Shown piece by piece: positions 23,201 to 30,172 of a DNA stretch of 34,024 nucleotides (positions are counted from its first letter, which is position 1; each line of letters opens with the position of its first letter). The DNA lies in the NCBI RefSeq assembly GCF_018709685.1, contig NZ_JABDHQ010000022.1, forward strand, positions 1-34,024. The letters run 5' to 3'. The DNA is from Akkermansia muciniphila (GTDB lineage: Bacteria; Verrucomicrobiota; Verrucomicrobiia; Verrucomicrobiales; Akkermansiaceae). The position numbers and the translations under genes were made by a program. The notes beneath the pieces are model-generated. The model ran no database searches. It was given only the letters and a program-made list of their open reading frames with translations, and had not been told where the DNA came from.

Positions 23201-25260
23201 GTCTCCCACAAAGGACCGGCACAGCTCCACTCAGCAGAAGAATAAAGTCCATTGGCATAATCCGTACGAATTACCCGGTGAGATTCATCATAAGTCATCT
23301 GTTTAAAATCAACAGAAACAAAATTTCCCAATACATGGACCAGATAATCCGTCGCTATTTCATTACCGTTTTCTGCATAATAATGAACGGTTCTCGTAGA
23401 CTTTCCAGATACAATTCCATGCTCTCCTTGCAGTGTTTCCGTACATTTCCATAATGACTGATAATCAGAACACAGCGCATATTCATAATGAATTTCCGTT
23501 CCGTCAATTTCTTTTTTCTTTTTTATTTTCCCCTGTGCATAAACACAGGAAGGATGATTCACATACCATTCCGTTGATGCAGAATTGGTAGGTCTGGTCT
23601 GTCCACACCCGGTTTGAGAAGTTGTCTTTGATGCAGTCTCACCTGAATTTGAATAAACATTTGAAATAGCATACATTTGCACCGTCTTTTCACCATTGCT
23701 CAAATTCGCAACTTCCCGTATCACCCGCCTGTCATTAAATTTCTCAGTAGAATAAGTATAACTAATTTTCTTCTGAATGTTTCCATACCACGGCTCCGTC
23801 CGTTGAATCACGTTCCCGTTGGAATCATACTCCATCTCCACTACGGAACCGTCCGGGCGCGTTTCCCTGATGCGTTTGCCATAATTGGGGGAAGAAGGAT
23901 CACTGCCGTATCCGTATGTCCATGTCCTTTCCAGCGGGGTTTCATATCCTTCCGTGCGGGATAGAAGGACGTCTCCGTACAAACGGCGCTGGTACACTTC
24001 CTTCTCTGCGGAGCACAGCACGGCGTTTTCGGTTCCCGCTACACCGCTGTATACATACTTGAATTTTTCCTTTTTGTCCGTGTAATAGCCTCCCGCCACC
24101 ATGGACTGTCCGTTAACGTCCTTGGCTATCATGTTTTCATGGCCGTCCGCAGGGCGGCATCTGGTGACGATGCTGATGGCGTCTTCTCCCTCGCCTTTCA
24201 CCAGGGTCAGATCATCCGGGTAAAGGCCTGCGCGCCATTCACTGATAAAACCGCCCGGTTCTTCAATGCGCAATGTCTTCAGCATCATCTGAGTCACCTC
24301 CGGATTTTCTTCATCCACGGCACGGGCGATCATCGTCTCCGTATCCGAGAACGTCCAGGACAGCTTCCAAGTCTTGATGGGAACGGCTCCATTGCGGATG
24401 ATATACATTCCGTCGTTGCGCCGTCCCTCCACGTCTGCGGGGGCATACCATTTGATGTTCTGCACATCGTTCAGGTCCAGCAATCCGTCCGCCTTGTTCC
24501 ACACCTGTTTCAGCATGAATAGGGAAAGCGCATTGAACGCTTCTACCGCGCTGTTGGGCTCGTCATAGGCATCCTGCCGGACTACCTGAAGTTCCTCAGC
24601 CAATTCCGCAAAGGTGATTTTCACGCCGAGCGGCGTCACGATATGGTCAAATACGGCGGAATTGGGACGGAAGCGCATGGTCATGCCGCTTTCCTGAACT
24701 TCTTCCAGATAGGAAATGCCATCCACGGTAACGCGCCGCATCCTGTCCTGGAACATCTGGGTACCGCCAAGCACCTCTGCCCCGGAAACATTTGGAGAGG
24801 CAAAGCTGTAATAGCGCGGAAACCCTTTTTCCGTCTTCACCACCGCCCGGGAAACGTCTTCCGGTTCTTCCGGACGGCTGATGGACGCATTGGTGGTTTC
24901 AGTCACTTCCAGACGGCGCTGGGAAATGTGCTCGTACTGAAAGGCGGTCCCCCAGCATAACCCGGCATCCATCATGTTCAGGTTCAGCATCAGGCGGCCT
25001 CCACTCAATTCTGGCCATTTGGGAAAACGGCCGAATTCAATGGAGAAGTCCACACTGTTGTTGTTCGTATTTCCGGTACCGGAGTCTCCTTCGGAACACG
25101 GGCATGGGTATTCCGTCTCCGGCCCTATGGGAGTGACGGGGTACCAGGTATTGGGCCACGGCATCGGGGACGGTTCATCGTTGGAGACGAATGTCACGGG
25201 ATGGCTCGGCATTCCGCCGGGTTGTTCCGGAGCGGATAACTGATTATCAATTTCTTTCAT
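19720..25260 (-). CDS. Rhs/YD-repeat polymorphic toxin with variable C-terminal tip
   Basis: The protein has about 1846 residues from ATG 25260 (MKEIDNQLSAPEQPGG), or 1869 from an in-frame ATG at 25329; neither start has a good ribosome binding site. The N-terminal 130 residues are Pro/Cys-rich with no signal peptide, PAAR or other known secretion domain. From about residue 480 on there are roughly twenty YD repeats (for example YDSNGNVIQRTEPW, YDILGRIISRTDELGRLTSY, YDNIGNRVATV), which in known Rhs proteins build a shell around the toxin. The Rhs-associated core motif YNYRHYNPQDGRWISRDPIE, then NGGWNLYGFVKNNP, closes it near 20239. The tip beyond is unrelated in composition. Base composition falls from backbone-like at the 5' end to AT-rich at the 3' end, typical of exchanged tips. 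Confidence 0.92.
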   Translation of the reverse strand: MKEIDNQLSAPEQPGGMPSHPVTFVSNDEPSPMPWPNTWYPVTPIGPETEYPCPCSEGDSGTGNTNNNSVDFSIEFGRFPKWPELSGGRLMLNLNMMDAGLCWGTAFQYEHISQRRLEVTETTNASISRPEEPEDVSRAVVKTEKGFPRYYSFASPNVSGAEVLGGTQMFQDRMRRVTVDGISYLEEVQESGMTMRFRPNSAVFDHIVTPLGVKITFAELAEELQVVRQDAYDEPNSAVEAFNALSLFMLKQVWNKADGLLDLNDVQNIKWYAPADVEGRRNDGMYIIRNGAVPIKTWKLSWTFSDTETMIARAVDEENPEVTQMMLKTLRIEEPGGFISEWRAGLYPDDLTLVKGEGEDAISIVTRCRPADGHENMIAKDVNGQSMVAGGYYTDKKEKFKYVYSGVAGTENAVLCSAEKEVYQRRLYGDVLLSRTEGYETPLERTWTYGYGSDPSSPNYGKRIRETRPDGSVVEMEYDSNGNVIQRTEPWYGNIQKKISYTYSTEKFNDRRVIREVANLSNGEKTVQMYAISNVYSNSGETASKTTSQTGCGQTRPTNSASTEWYVNHPSCVYAQGKIKKKKEIDGTEIHYEYALCSDYQSLWKCTETLQGEHGIVSGKSTRTVHYYAENGNEIATDYLVHVLGNFVSVDFKQMTYDESHRVIRTDYANGLYSSAEWSCAGPLWETDVRGLQTRYTYNGVKRLVRMERDAAVPVESWNGDEMTAACPDTVTNFTYDGAGRILSITTSMGSHINNVVNEYDILGRIISRTDELGRLTSYSYSPDGLTTTETTFTGSTLSTRLFPSGLVAEESGTGQEGRYYAYEANEDVGIRKNAHLDPDCRVRVESTVEDGGGRFRMVEKATISPKTGYGISTRNLTMYNEKGQVAQWTGDDSVNYTYKYDELGNLRLSRRVWSTEDATLPGDRLFETYFHLLSVVPSGVPQEASQMVFKVSRETLPRQDASDVTEDTYELVSRKSSSLVSLTLHKDVYGRWSWEKTYNESGNIRILRGRNGCDKEEETVILNGDIVRKKETDGTITKYKRTYGSSGNTLTIQDARGKSMVIEYDLVGREIQRTDQNGQITVTTYDGVTELPSCVTTPDGKKKYYEYDSRNRLICQYGSAVQPMKWEYDDRDHVVALYTYRSPDGILDTVPESGGDVTRWNYDHVSGFLLDKTYADGTRTSYSFDEWERLVTRRQSRGVESVYRYDEVIGKLVSITHSDGTPSVSLTYDERDRIATIQDASGSRSMEYSGFEDVASETSHWLVDSTLSYSRDSLGRPSGYALSLDGTAVQEVSLSYDTLDRLSVVSLNGKSFTYGYDINTGWLNELTYPNEMIRKTEFHANLPLVSSLAYVKGVSSEPLLKHAYTWDNMQRPSIREDYVGSSTLSRRHTYGYNARGELAEDMMSPGGSFSYTYDNIGNRVATVRRGASSSYDSNKLSLYESSAHSGMIFTPTYDTDGNQTSVKTSTGVWAVQYNADNRPVVFTQGSKKVECVYDCLGRRMEKLEYDGNTLTKRTRFVYRGYLMVASMDCTQNTSNPPLQGTWFWDPVEPEATRVLAMCTHNADRGVSSTRYIAHDLLKSVSALFDSSGTRQAKFEYTTYGETLKEEGNWTSTMPFRYSCEYWEEDLGLIYYNYRHYNPQDGRWISRDPIEENGGWNLYGFVKNNPILIYEYLGLSFKSKEERYGEYCILSQDPSDIEETVEFYGTKEPERRVRKISEAVIDEYTKYPKTVKTAVTGLAASGLAFNTAGGILTSMQVHVTVEFTCKCVCKCKMMSVLTGETTSAITGEFTVTSRSFGQRSTLTDGFGIANKVPQGWKLEEKKQDELNRIYMEKLNECDDKCKKIKS

Positions 25261-25354
25261 TGTTTTATTGTCATTGACGCATCTGCCGGAAAGGAGGGAA
25301 ACGCCGCCATGGATTTTCCCCGGCTTCATTCCCGACAGATGCTTTGGGTTAAGT

Positions 25355-26140
25355 TCAGGCGGCAGGCCGGCGATCCACGGAGCCAGGACGGCTACAGATG
25401 GCGTTCCGCAGGCATCTCATGACGGAAAGGCGGACGGAACGCGCCACCTTGTCCTGATACCGCCGGCTCATGGATACCATGTCCATGTCCGCCAGGGATT
25501 CCGCAGACGGGAAAGACGTCCAGTTGTAATGTCCCCACAGGGGGCCTCCCGCGCCACGTGTCCAGGCTCTGGCAAGCAGCGGCGCGCCATCCGGAAACAG
25601 GGCGGTAAAGGCCCCCAGGATAACGGCGCCTTCCGGACATTTCATCACGGAGGAGGATTGCTCCAGATGCTGAAGAATGGCCCTCAGCACAGCAGGCTTC
25701 AGGGCGTAAAGTTCATTGCACAGCAGGCCGGACCGCAGGCAGGTCCCGCACAGCCCCGCACCGGAACGGGCAAATTCCCTCAGGAAAGCGGCATTCAGAA
25801 TGAGGTTGTCCGGTTTGGTGCGCACCAGCACATCATGTTCATGGCGCACCGTCTGAGCCATCAGCTCCAGAATGGCAGCTGCATGTTCGGAGGACGTCCC
25901 GGTCTTTTTCAGCACCTTCCACTCTACGGACATGTTCCGCAGCACTTCCTTCACAGTCTCCGGGCACCGTGCCCGGTCATCGTCCAGAACAATGACGGAC
26001 GCTTCCGGAACGGCACGGCGGATGCCCTGCACGGCTTCCACCAGCAGAGGCGCGTTGTTTGCCTTGCAGGGGATGAAAAAAACAATCCCCGGCTGCTCCG
26101 CAGAAACAGGCTGCGGAGAATTTGATATGGATTCATTCAT
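25355..26140 (-). CDS. Glycosyltransferase-like protein, paralog of the gene at 10849
   Basis: The probable start is ATG 26140 (MNESISNSPQPV), 25 codons inside the longest frame, giving 261 residues. It shares with the 10849-11619 protein the blocks AVPEASVIVLDDDRARCPET (ALPEARLAVIDDGAHPCPEE there) and VEWKVLKK (AEWRVSSW). A strand followed by an acidic run is typical of GT-A folds. Where the paralog has KIDADT, this protein has RTKPDN, so one acidic residue of the usual DxD is missing and the enzyme may be altered or inactive. It lies just upstream of the Rhs gene (26 bases to the earlier start) in the same direction and may share its transcript. No membrane segment. Confidence 0.55.
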   Translation of the reverse strand: MNESISNSPQPVSAEQPGIVFFIPCKANNAPLLVEAVQGIRRAVPEASVIVLDDDRARCPETVKEVLRNMSVEWKVLKKTGTSSEHAAAILELMAQTVRHEHDVLVRTKPDNLILNAAFLREFARSGAGLCGTCLRSGLLCNELYALKPAVLRAILQHLEQSSSVMKCPEGAVILGAFTALFPDGAPLLARAWTRGAGGPLWGHYNWTSFPSAESLADMDMVSMSRRYQDKVARSVRLSVMRCLRNAICSRPGSVDRRPAA

Positions 26141-26592
26141 ACAGATAATGGTTGAGTTGTAATGAAATGATGCTTTGCATCGGCGCCATTCTTTACTGCC
26201 ACCCTGAATGAACACACGTTATTTCAATGGGCCTTGAGTGTTGATTTCAAGATTATTGAGCAATATCCACGATGGCAGGAATGCCCCTGTTCCCCCATTC
26301 ATGAACACTTCCCGCCATCCATGTTTTTCAAATCCTTCCTGCCACAGAAAGAGGATGATTTCCTCTTCCCCTTTTCCCGGCACCACTTTCCTCTTCATCA
26401 TATTAAACAGCCAAAAGATTGGCATTCCCATCCCAATGGGCCTCACTCTGGACCGAGCCCCCGCTCCTATTAAAAATACAAGGCCGGTTTAAATGACAGT
26501 CATCATGCCATTTAAACCGGCCTGCCGGCAGGATGTTCATCCGGAGGGTGCCGGGCAGTGAATCCACCAATCCTGCCGCAAGATTTACCGCT
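26141..26592. other. Intergenic region without a supported gene
   Basis: About 450 bases between the glycosyltransferase-like gene and the membrane protein gene. Overlapping short frames on both strands (75-84 codons) have no recognisable content and are not called. The strong terminator at 26481-26523 lies here, and the promoter for the glycosyltransferase-Rhs unit must be between it and 26140. Confidence 0.5.
26481..26523 (-). terminator. Intrinsic terminator of the 183-aa membrane protein gene
   Basis: AGGCCGGTTTAAATG (26481-26495) pairs perfectly with CATTTAAACCGGCCT (26509-26523) around a 13-base loop. On the minus strand it is followed by TGTATTTTTAAT, and it lies about 70 bases after the stop at 26593. 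Confidence 0.85.
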
Positions 26593-27144
26593 TCATTTAC
26601 CGGAATCAGCCGGAGCAGGACCTTCCAGGACGGCCGTCGCGCCCCGTCTGGCCGGAGGAGCCACTTCAAGGAATTTCTCTTTAACCATCTCGTGCTCGTT
26701 CTCCGGATGGTCAATCAGGGAGATCACACGGTCCACCGCCTCGCACGCTTCCGGATGCATTTCTTCCCTGGCCTCTCTCACGGCGCTGCACGCCGTCCAC
26801 TTGAATTCCTCCGTATGGGCGTCCGCCTGCTTCATGACGGGCGCCAGAATCATGCCCTGGTAAATGGTGGCGCCAATAATAACCACCAGGGCAATGCACC
26901 CGCATGTCAGCGCCCCTTTGGCGGAACCATAGGTCCTGTCATCACTCCTCTTTACCGCCACCGCCCCCAGAATAATGGCCAGGATGGCACAGAGAAGACC
27001 GGGAACAATGGCCACCCATCCCAGACATGGCAAAAAGGCGAGCAACGCTAAAAACAGTCCTACAATGCCCAGAATTAATGCAAGGATAGCTGAAACGGTA
27101 TCGGGAACGGAACGGCGGGTATCCGAATAGTTTATTTTGTTCAT
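26593..27144 (-). CDS. Small multi-pass membrane protein (DUF4190-like)
   Basis: The 183-residue protein has three hydrophobic helices (about residues 18-40, 43-65 and 78-98). The loop between the first two carries FLPCLGWVAIVP, shared with the 152-aa protein at 27866 (FFPCLGWIALVP), so the two are paralogs. The pattern of paired helices around a PCLGW loop resembles DUF4190-type proteins. The C-terminal 85 residues are soluble, acidic and helical and end in a Pro/Ala-rich tail. Function is unknown. It stands alone with its own terminator. Confidence 0.7.
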   Translation of the reverse strand: MNKINYSDTRRSVPDTVSAILALILGIVGLFLALLAFLPCLGWVAIVPGLLCAILAIILGAVAVKRSDDRTYGSAKGALTCGCIALVVIIGATIYQGMILAPVMKQADAHTEEFKWTACSAVREAREEMHPEACEAVDRVISLIDHPENEHEMVKEKFLEVAPPARRGATAVLEGPAPADSGK

Positions 27145-27428
27145 CTTTCATTTTTTCATTGGATTTCCAGACACGGAAACATCCCAATGTTAAAGAAAGC
27201 GCGCAAAATCTGTCAAGGAACCTCCCTGTTGCCCCTTTCCCTCGTTTCCGCCAAAAACATCGCCGCCATAGGTCACAACGACGACCTGATACCTTTCAAT
27301 GTGCTAAAAATAAATGCCATGATTACATCATCCACCAAACTGCCTCCCCTCTTTCACACCTTTTCCGGCATACCGTCTTTATGACAAAAAACGCATGACA
27401 CAACCGTTCATCTACAGACGTCAGATAA

Positions 27429-27836
27429 TTATTTTCTCTGTTCCTTCCGCGGATTTTCCACTCCGGAGCACCGGTTCTCCTGTCTCAAGTGCATGCTCCT
27501 TTTCCGCCAGGACCATGCCAGATAAACCACGGCCGCTCCGCCATTCAGCAACCCGAAGATGAACCAGAACGGAGCGCCCCGGTTCCATTCCCACGCGGCA
27601 TGCACATCTCCACGGGCCATTTCCACATAACCGCGCGTCATGCCGCACAGTGGGCATTCCCGGTGCGGCACGGCAACGGAATGCGCCATGGATTTCATCC
27701 CATCCGGACTGGCCACCAGGGCCAGGACGGACGGCACCAGCAACAGGCAGGACAGGATAGTCCACACAGGCAACCCTACTTTCCTGACTATCCACTTATC
27801 ACGGCATGAACGCCACGCAGGCCGCACGTCATTCAT
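27429..27836 (-). CDS. DUF2752 family membrane protein
   Basis: This 135-residue protein has two membrane helices (about residues 22-43 and 88-108) flanking the hallmark CPLCGMTRGYVEMARGD, whose two cysteines and TR define DUF2752. Its function is not established. It follows the 152-aa membrane protein by 29 bases on the same strand and is probably co-transcribed. A 284-base gap with no gene separates it from the next gene on its downstream side. Confidence 0.85.
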   Translation of the reverse strand: MNDVRPAWRSCRDKWIVRKVGLPVWTILSCLLLVPSVLALVASPDGMKSMAHSVAVPHRECPLCGMTRGYVEMARGDVHAAWEWNRGAPFWFIFGLLNGGAAVVYLAWSWRKRSMHLRQENRCSGVENPRKEQRK

Positions 27837-27865
27837 CGCCGTACTTCTTGAAAGCCTCCCCTCTC

Positions 27866-28324
27866 CTACAGATCCTGGGAAACGTTTTCCTCATCCACTG
27901 TGGGGGAGTTTTCCACGTCCCGGAGCCTCTTTAATTGCTCCTGGTTCTGCTGTTCCATCTGCTGAAAATCCTTCTGAATTTCCTGCGCTTTCTTTTCCAT
28001 ATAGTCCTGGTGCTTTTCCACATAAACGGCGGCGGTACTGGCCATCCAGGCCTGTACAATGCCAGCTCCGGCAGATACAGCCAAAGCAATGATGGCAACG
28101 ACAAGGGCTCCTTTGGGAGAGCCCTTGCTCACGGCCACAATGCTCATGATCAGCGCAATAATGGCAAGCAGAACCGCAGGAACCAGGGCAATCCAGCCCA
28201 GGCAGGGGAAAAATCCGATCAACGCCAGGACCAGGGCAATAATGCCAAGGACCAAGGCCGCCGTGCAGGAGGGGGAACCGCTGCAGCAGGGCGGCGGGGA
28301 GGAAGAATCAGGAGCATTCATCAT
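27866..28324 (-). CDS. Small multi-pass membrane protein with coiled-coil tail, paralog of the 26593 gene
   Basis: The 152-residue protein starts with a Ser/Pro/Cys-rich segment (PPPCCSGSPSC), followed by three hydrophobic helices (about 22-44, 46-68, 75-95) containing the shared FFPCLGWIALVP loop. The last 50 residues are strongly helical and Gln/Glu/Lys-rich (KKAQEIQKDFQQMEQQNQEQ), a likely coiled coil on the other side of the membrane from the loop. The family is as for the 183-aa paralog; function unknown. It is probably co-transcribed with the DUF2752 gene behind it. Confidence 0.7.
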   Translation of the reverse strand: MMNAPDSSSPPPCCSGSPSCTAALVLGIIALVLALIGFFPCLGWIALVPAVLLAIIALIMSIVAVSKGSPKGALVVAIIALAVSAGAGIVQAWMASTAAVYVEKHQDYMEKKAQEIQKDFQQMEQQNQEQLKRLRDVENSPTVDEENVSQDL

Positions 28325-28345
28325 ATTATTCTTATGGAGTTCACG

Positions 28346-28368
28346 GAAGGTTCCCCTTTGGAACCTTC
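28346..28368 (-). terminator. Hairpin between the PepSY-like and membrane protein genes
   Basis: GAAGGTTCC (28346-28354) pairs with GGAACCTTC (28360-28368), loop of 5 bases. It lies between two minus-strand genes, 85 bases after the stop at 28453, but without a T-run on the minus strand; termination is possible but unproven. Confidence 0.4.
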
Positions 28369-28452
28369 ATCCTTTCCCATTACTGGAAGACAGCTTTCCT
28401 GTCAAGGTGCAAGCTCTGCCATTCCGGACATCCGGCTGTTATCCCACGCGCC

Positions 28453-28989
28453 TTACAGCATCAGGTATCCCGCCGCCACCGCGGCTGTTCCCAGCGCGGC
28501 GCTGAGCAGCATCAGTTTCCTCTTCCTCCGGTTTCTCCACATGAGCAGGATTCCGGTCACATAAAGCGCCGCCAGGGTAAGGGCGGCTCCATACCCCAGC
28601 GCAGTAAACAACCATCCCGCCTTTCCCTTGTGGGCCAGCATCAGCTTGGGATAGATGCCGGGCTCCACCACCTCCGCGCGGAGGGAAGCGCCTTCCCTGA
28701 GAAATAAAACATGCGTATCCGTCATGGACCCCAGAATGTGGTTCCCCTTGAACGGCCTTACCTTCCCTCCCGGCAATACTACTCCGCGGCGTTCCAGCTC
28801 CCCGCAGGAATCCGCATAGGGCGCCTGGTCGGAAGCATTCAGCTCATACACGGCCACACGGGAAGTAAAATTCTGGTCCACCCCGCCCATGTACAACAGG
28901 CCTGTCACGGCATACACCATGATCATGGGCAGGAAAAACAGGCTCAGGACCAAGTGAAGGGAATGGGAGGACAGCGCTTTCATCGTCAT
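28453..28989 (-). CDS. PepSY-like two-helix membrane protein
   Basis: The preferred start is ATG 28989 (MTMKALSSHSLHLVLSLFFL), which avoids overlapping bioF; it gives 178 residues. A first helix (LHLVLSLFFLPMIMVYAVTG) with a conserved-looking TGLLYMGG exit and a second helix near the C terminus (AALTLAALYVTGILLMWRNR) bracket a soluble domain of about 85 residues. The TGxLLMW-R-R ending and overall arrangement resemble PepSY-associated membrane proteins, but the assignment is tentative. An additional hydrophobic stretch at the very C terminus is present. It follows bioF by 13 bases. Confidence 0.6.
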   Translation of the reverse strand: MTMKALSSHSLHLVLSLFFLPMIMVYAVTGLLYMGGVDQNFTSRVAVYELNASDQAPYADSCGELERRGVVLPGGKVRPFKGNHILGSMTDTHVLFLREGASLRAEVVEPGIYPKLMLAHKGKAGWLFTALGYGAALTLAALYVTGILLMWRNRRKRKLMLLSAALGTAAVAAGYLML

Positions 28990-29002
28990 TTCAGGAATCG
29001 TC

Positions 29003-30166
29003 TCATGATCCGTGCAGCAGGTCCGCCAGCCCGCGGCCCAGCTGCTCAATTTGCCCGGTCCGGTGGGCTGCCGTCACCGTAATGCGCAACCGGGCAGTTC
29101 CGCGCGGCACGGTGGGGTAGCGTATGGCAGGGGCCAGAAAACCCCTTTCCAGTAAAGCTTCCGATGCCGCCAGGGCGGCCTCGTTCTCACCGATCACTAC
29201 CGGAAAAATGGAGGAAACAGGCCTGCCGGGCATTCCCAGCGCGGCGGACAGCGCATCCGCCAGCACGGAAACATGGCGGCGCAGCTCCTGCCCCTCCGCG
29301 CTGCGGATCACCTCCACCGCAGCCAGCGCGGCCGCAGCCAGCGCGGGAGGAGGGGCCGTGGAATAAATCAGGGACCGTGCGGAATTGACCATCACGTCCG
29401 CCCAGGCGCGGGAACAGGCCACATAGCCACCGCTCACACCGGCAGCCTTGCTGAGGGTGCCCATCTGGAAATCTATCCGGGAGGAAACTCCCAGCTCCTC
29501 CCCCAGTCCGGCCCCGTGTTCCCCCAGCACGCCAAATCCATGCGCTTCATCCACCAGCAGCAGGGCGCCGAATTCATCTTTCAAGCGCACCATCTCCCGG
29601 AGGGGGGCACGGTCCCCGTCCATGCTGAAAACGGATTCCGTCACCACCAGAATCCCGCGGGAAGGATTATTCTCCCGCAGGTACTCCAGCTTCTTCCTCA
29701 GTGACTTCATGTCATTATGCAGGAACGTGGCGAGGCGGGCGCCGGACAAACGCGCGCCGTCAATCAGGCTGGCATGGGACAGCTTGTCCATCAGCACCGT
29801 ATCCTCCCGGTCCACAATGGAGGTAATCACCCCTAGGGAGGTGGCATAGCCGGAGGAAAAACTAATGGCTGCTTCCGTTCCCTTCAACGCTGCCAGCGCC
29901 TCCTCCAGCCGGGAATGCGTCCGGCGCGTTCCCGTCACCAGGCGGGACGCCATGGCCCCCGCACCGCCATCACGCGCTGCGCGGGAAAACGCTTCCGCCA
30001 GGGCCGGATGATGCGCCAGCCCCAGGTAATCATTGCTCGCCAGGTTGACCACCTCGCGCCCATCCTCCATGCGGGCCATTCCGCCGGGCAGGCACTCCAC
30101 ATTCCGCAGAACGCGCAGCAGCCCCGCGGACTTCAATTCTGATAAAAACTGTTCAGGATTCTTCAT
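29003..30166 (-). CDS. bioF: 8-amino-7-oxononanoate synthase or related 2-oxoamine synthase
   Basis: A PLP enzyme of the alpha-oxoamine synthase family; BioF condenses pimeloyl-ACP or -CoA with L-alanine in biotin synthesis. The 387-residue length is normal. Landmarks: NLASNDYLGLAHHP, SRLVTGTRRTHSRLEEALA, SFSSGYATSLG, LLLVDEAHGFGVLG (D206, H209) and GTLSKAAGVSGG with the Schiff-base Lys240. Related enzymes (KBL, serine palmitoyltransferase) share these motifs, so the substrate is not settled by sequence. The preceding gene is a beta-ketoacyl synthase, 6 bases upstream, which fits supply of an acyl chain. No other bio gene is in the window. Confidence 0.88.
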   Translation of the reverse strand: MKNPEQFLSELKSAGLLRVLRNVECLPGGMARMEDGREVVNLASNDYLGLAHHPALAEAFSRAARDGGAGAMASRLVTGTRRTHSRLEEALAALKGTEAAISFSSGYATSLGVITSIVDREDTVLMDKLSHASLIDGARLSGARLATFLHNDMKSLRKKLEYLRENNPSRGILVVTESVFSMDGDRAPLREMVRLKDEFGALLLVDEAHGFGVLGEHGAGLGEELGVSSRIDFQMGTLSKAAGVSGGYVACSRAWADVMVNSARSLIYSTAPPPALAAAALAAVEVIRSAEGQELRRHVSVLADALSAALGMPGRPVSSIFPVVIGENEAALAASEALLERGFLAPAIRYPTVPRGTARLRITVTAAHRTGQIEQLGRGLADLLHGS

Positions 30167-30172
30167 AAGCGT

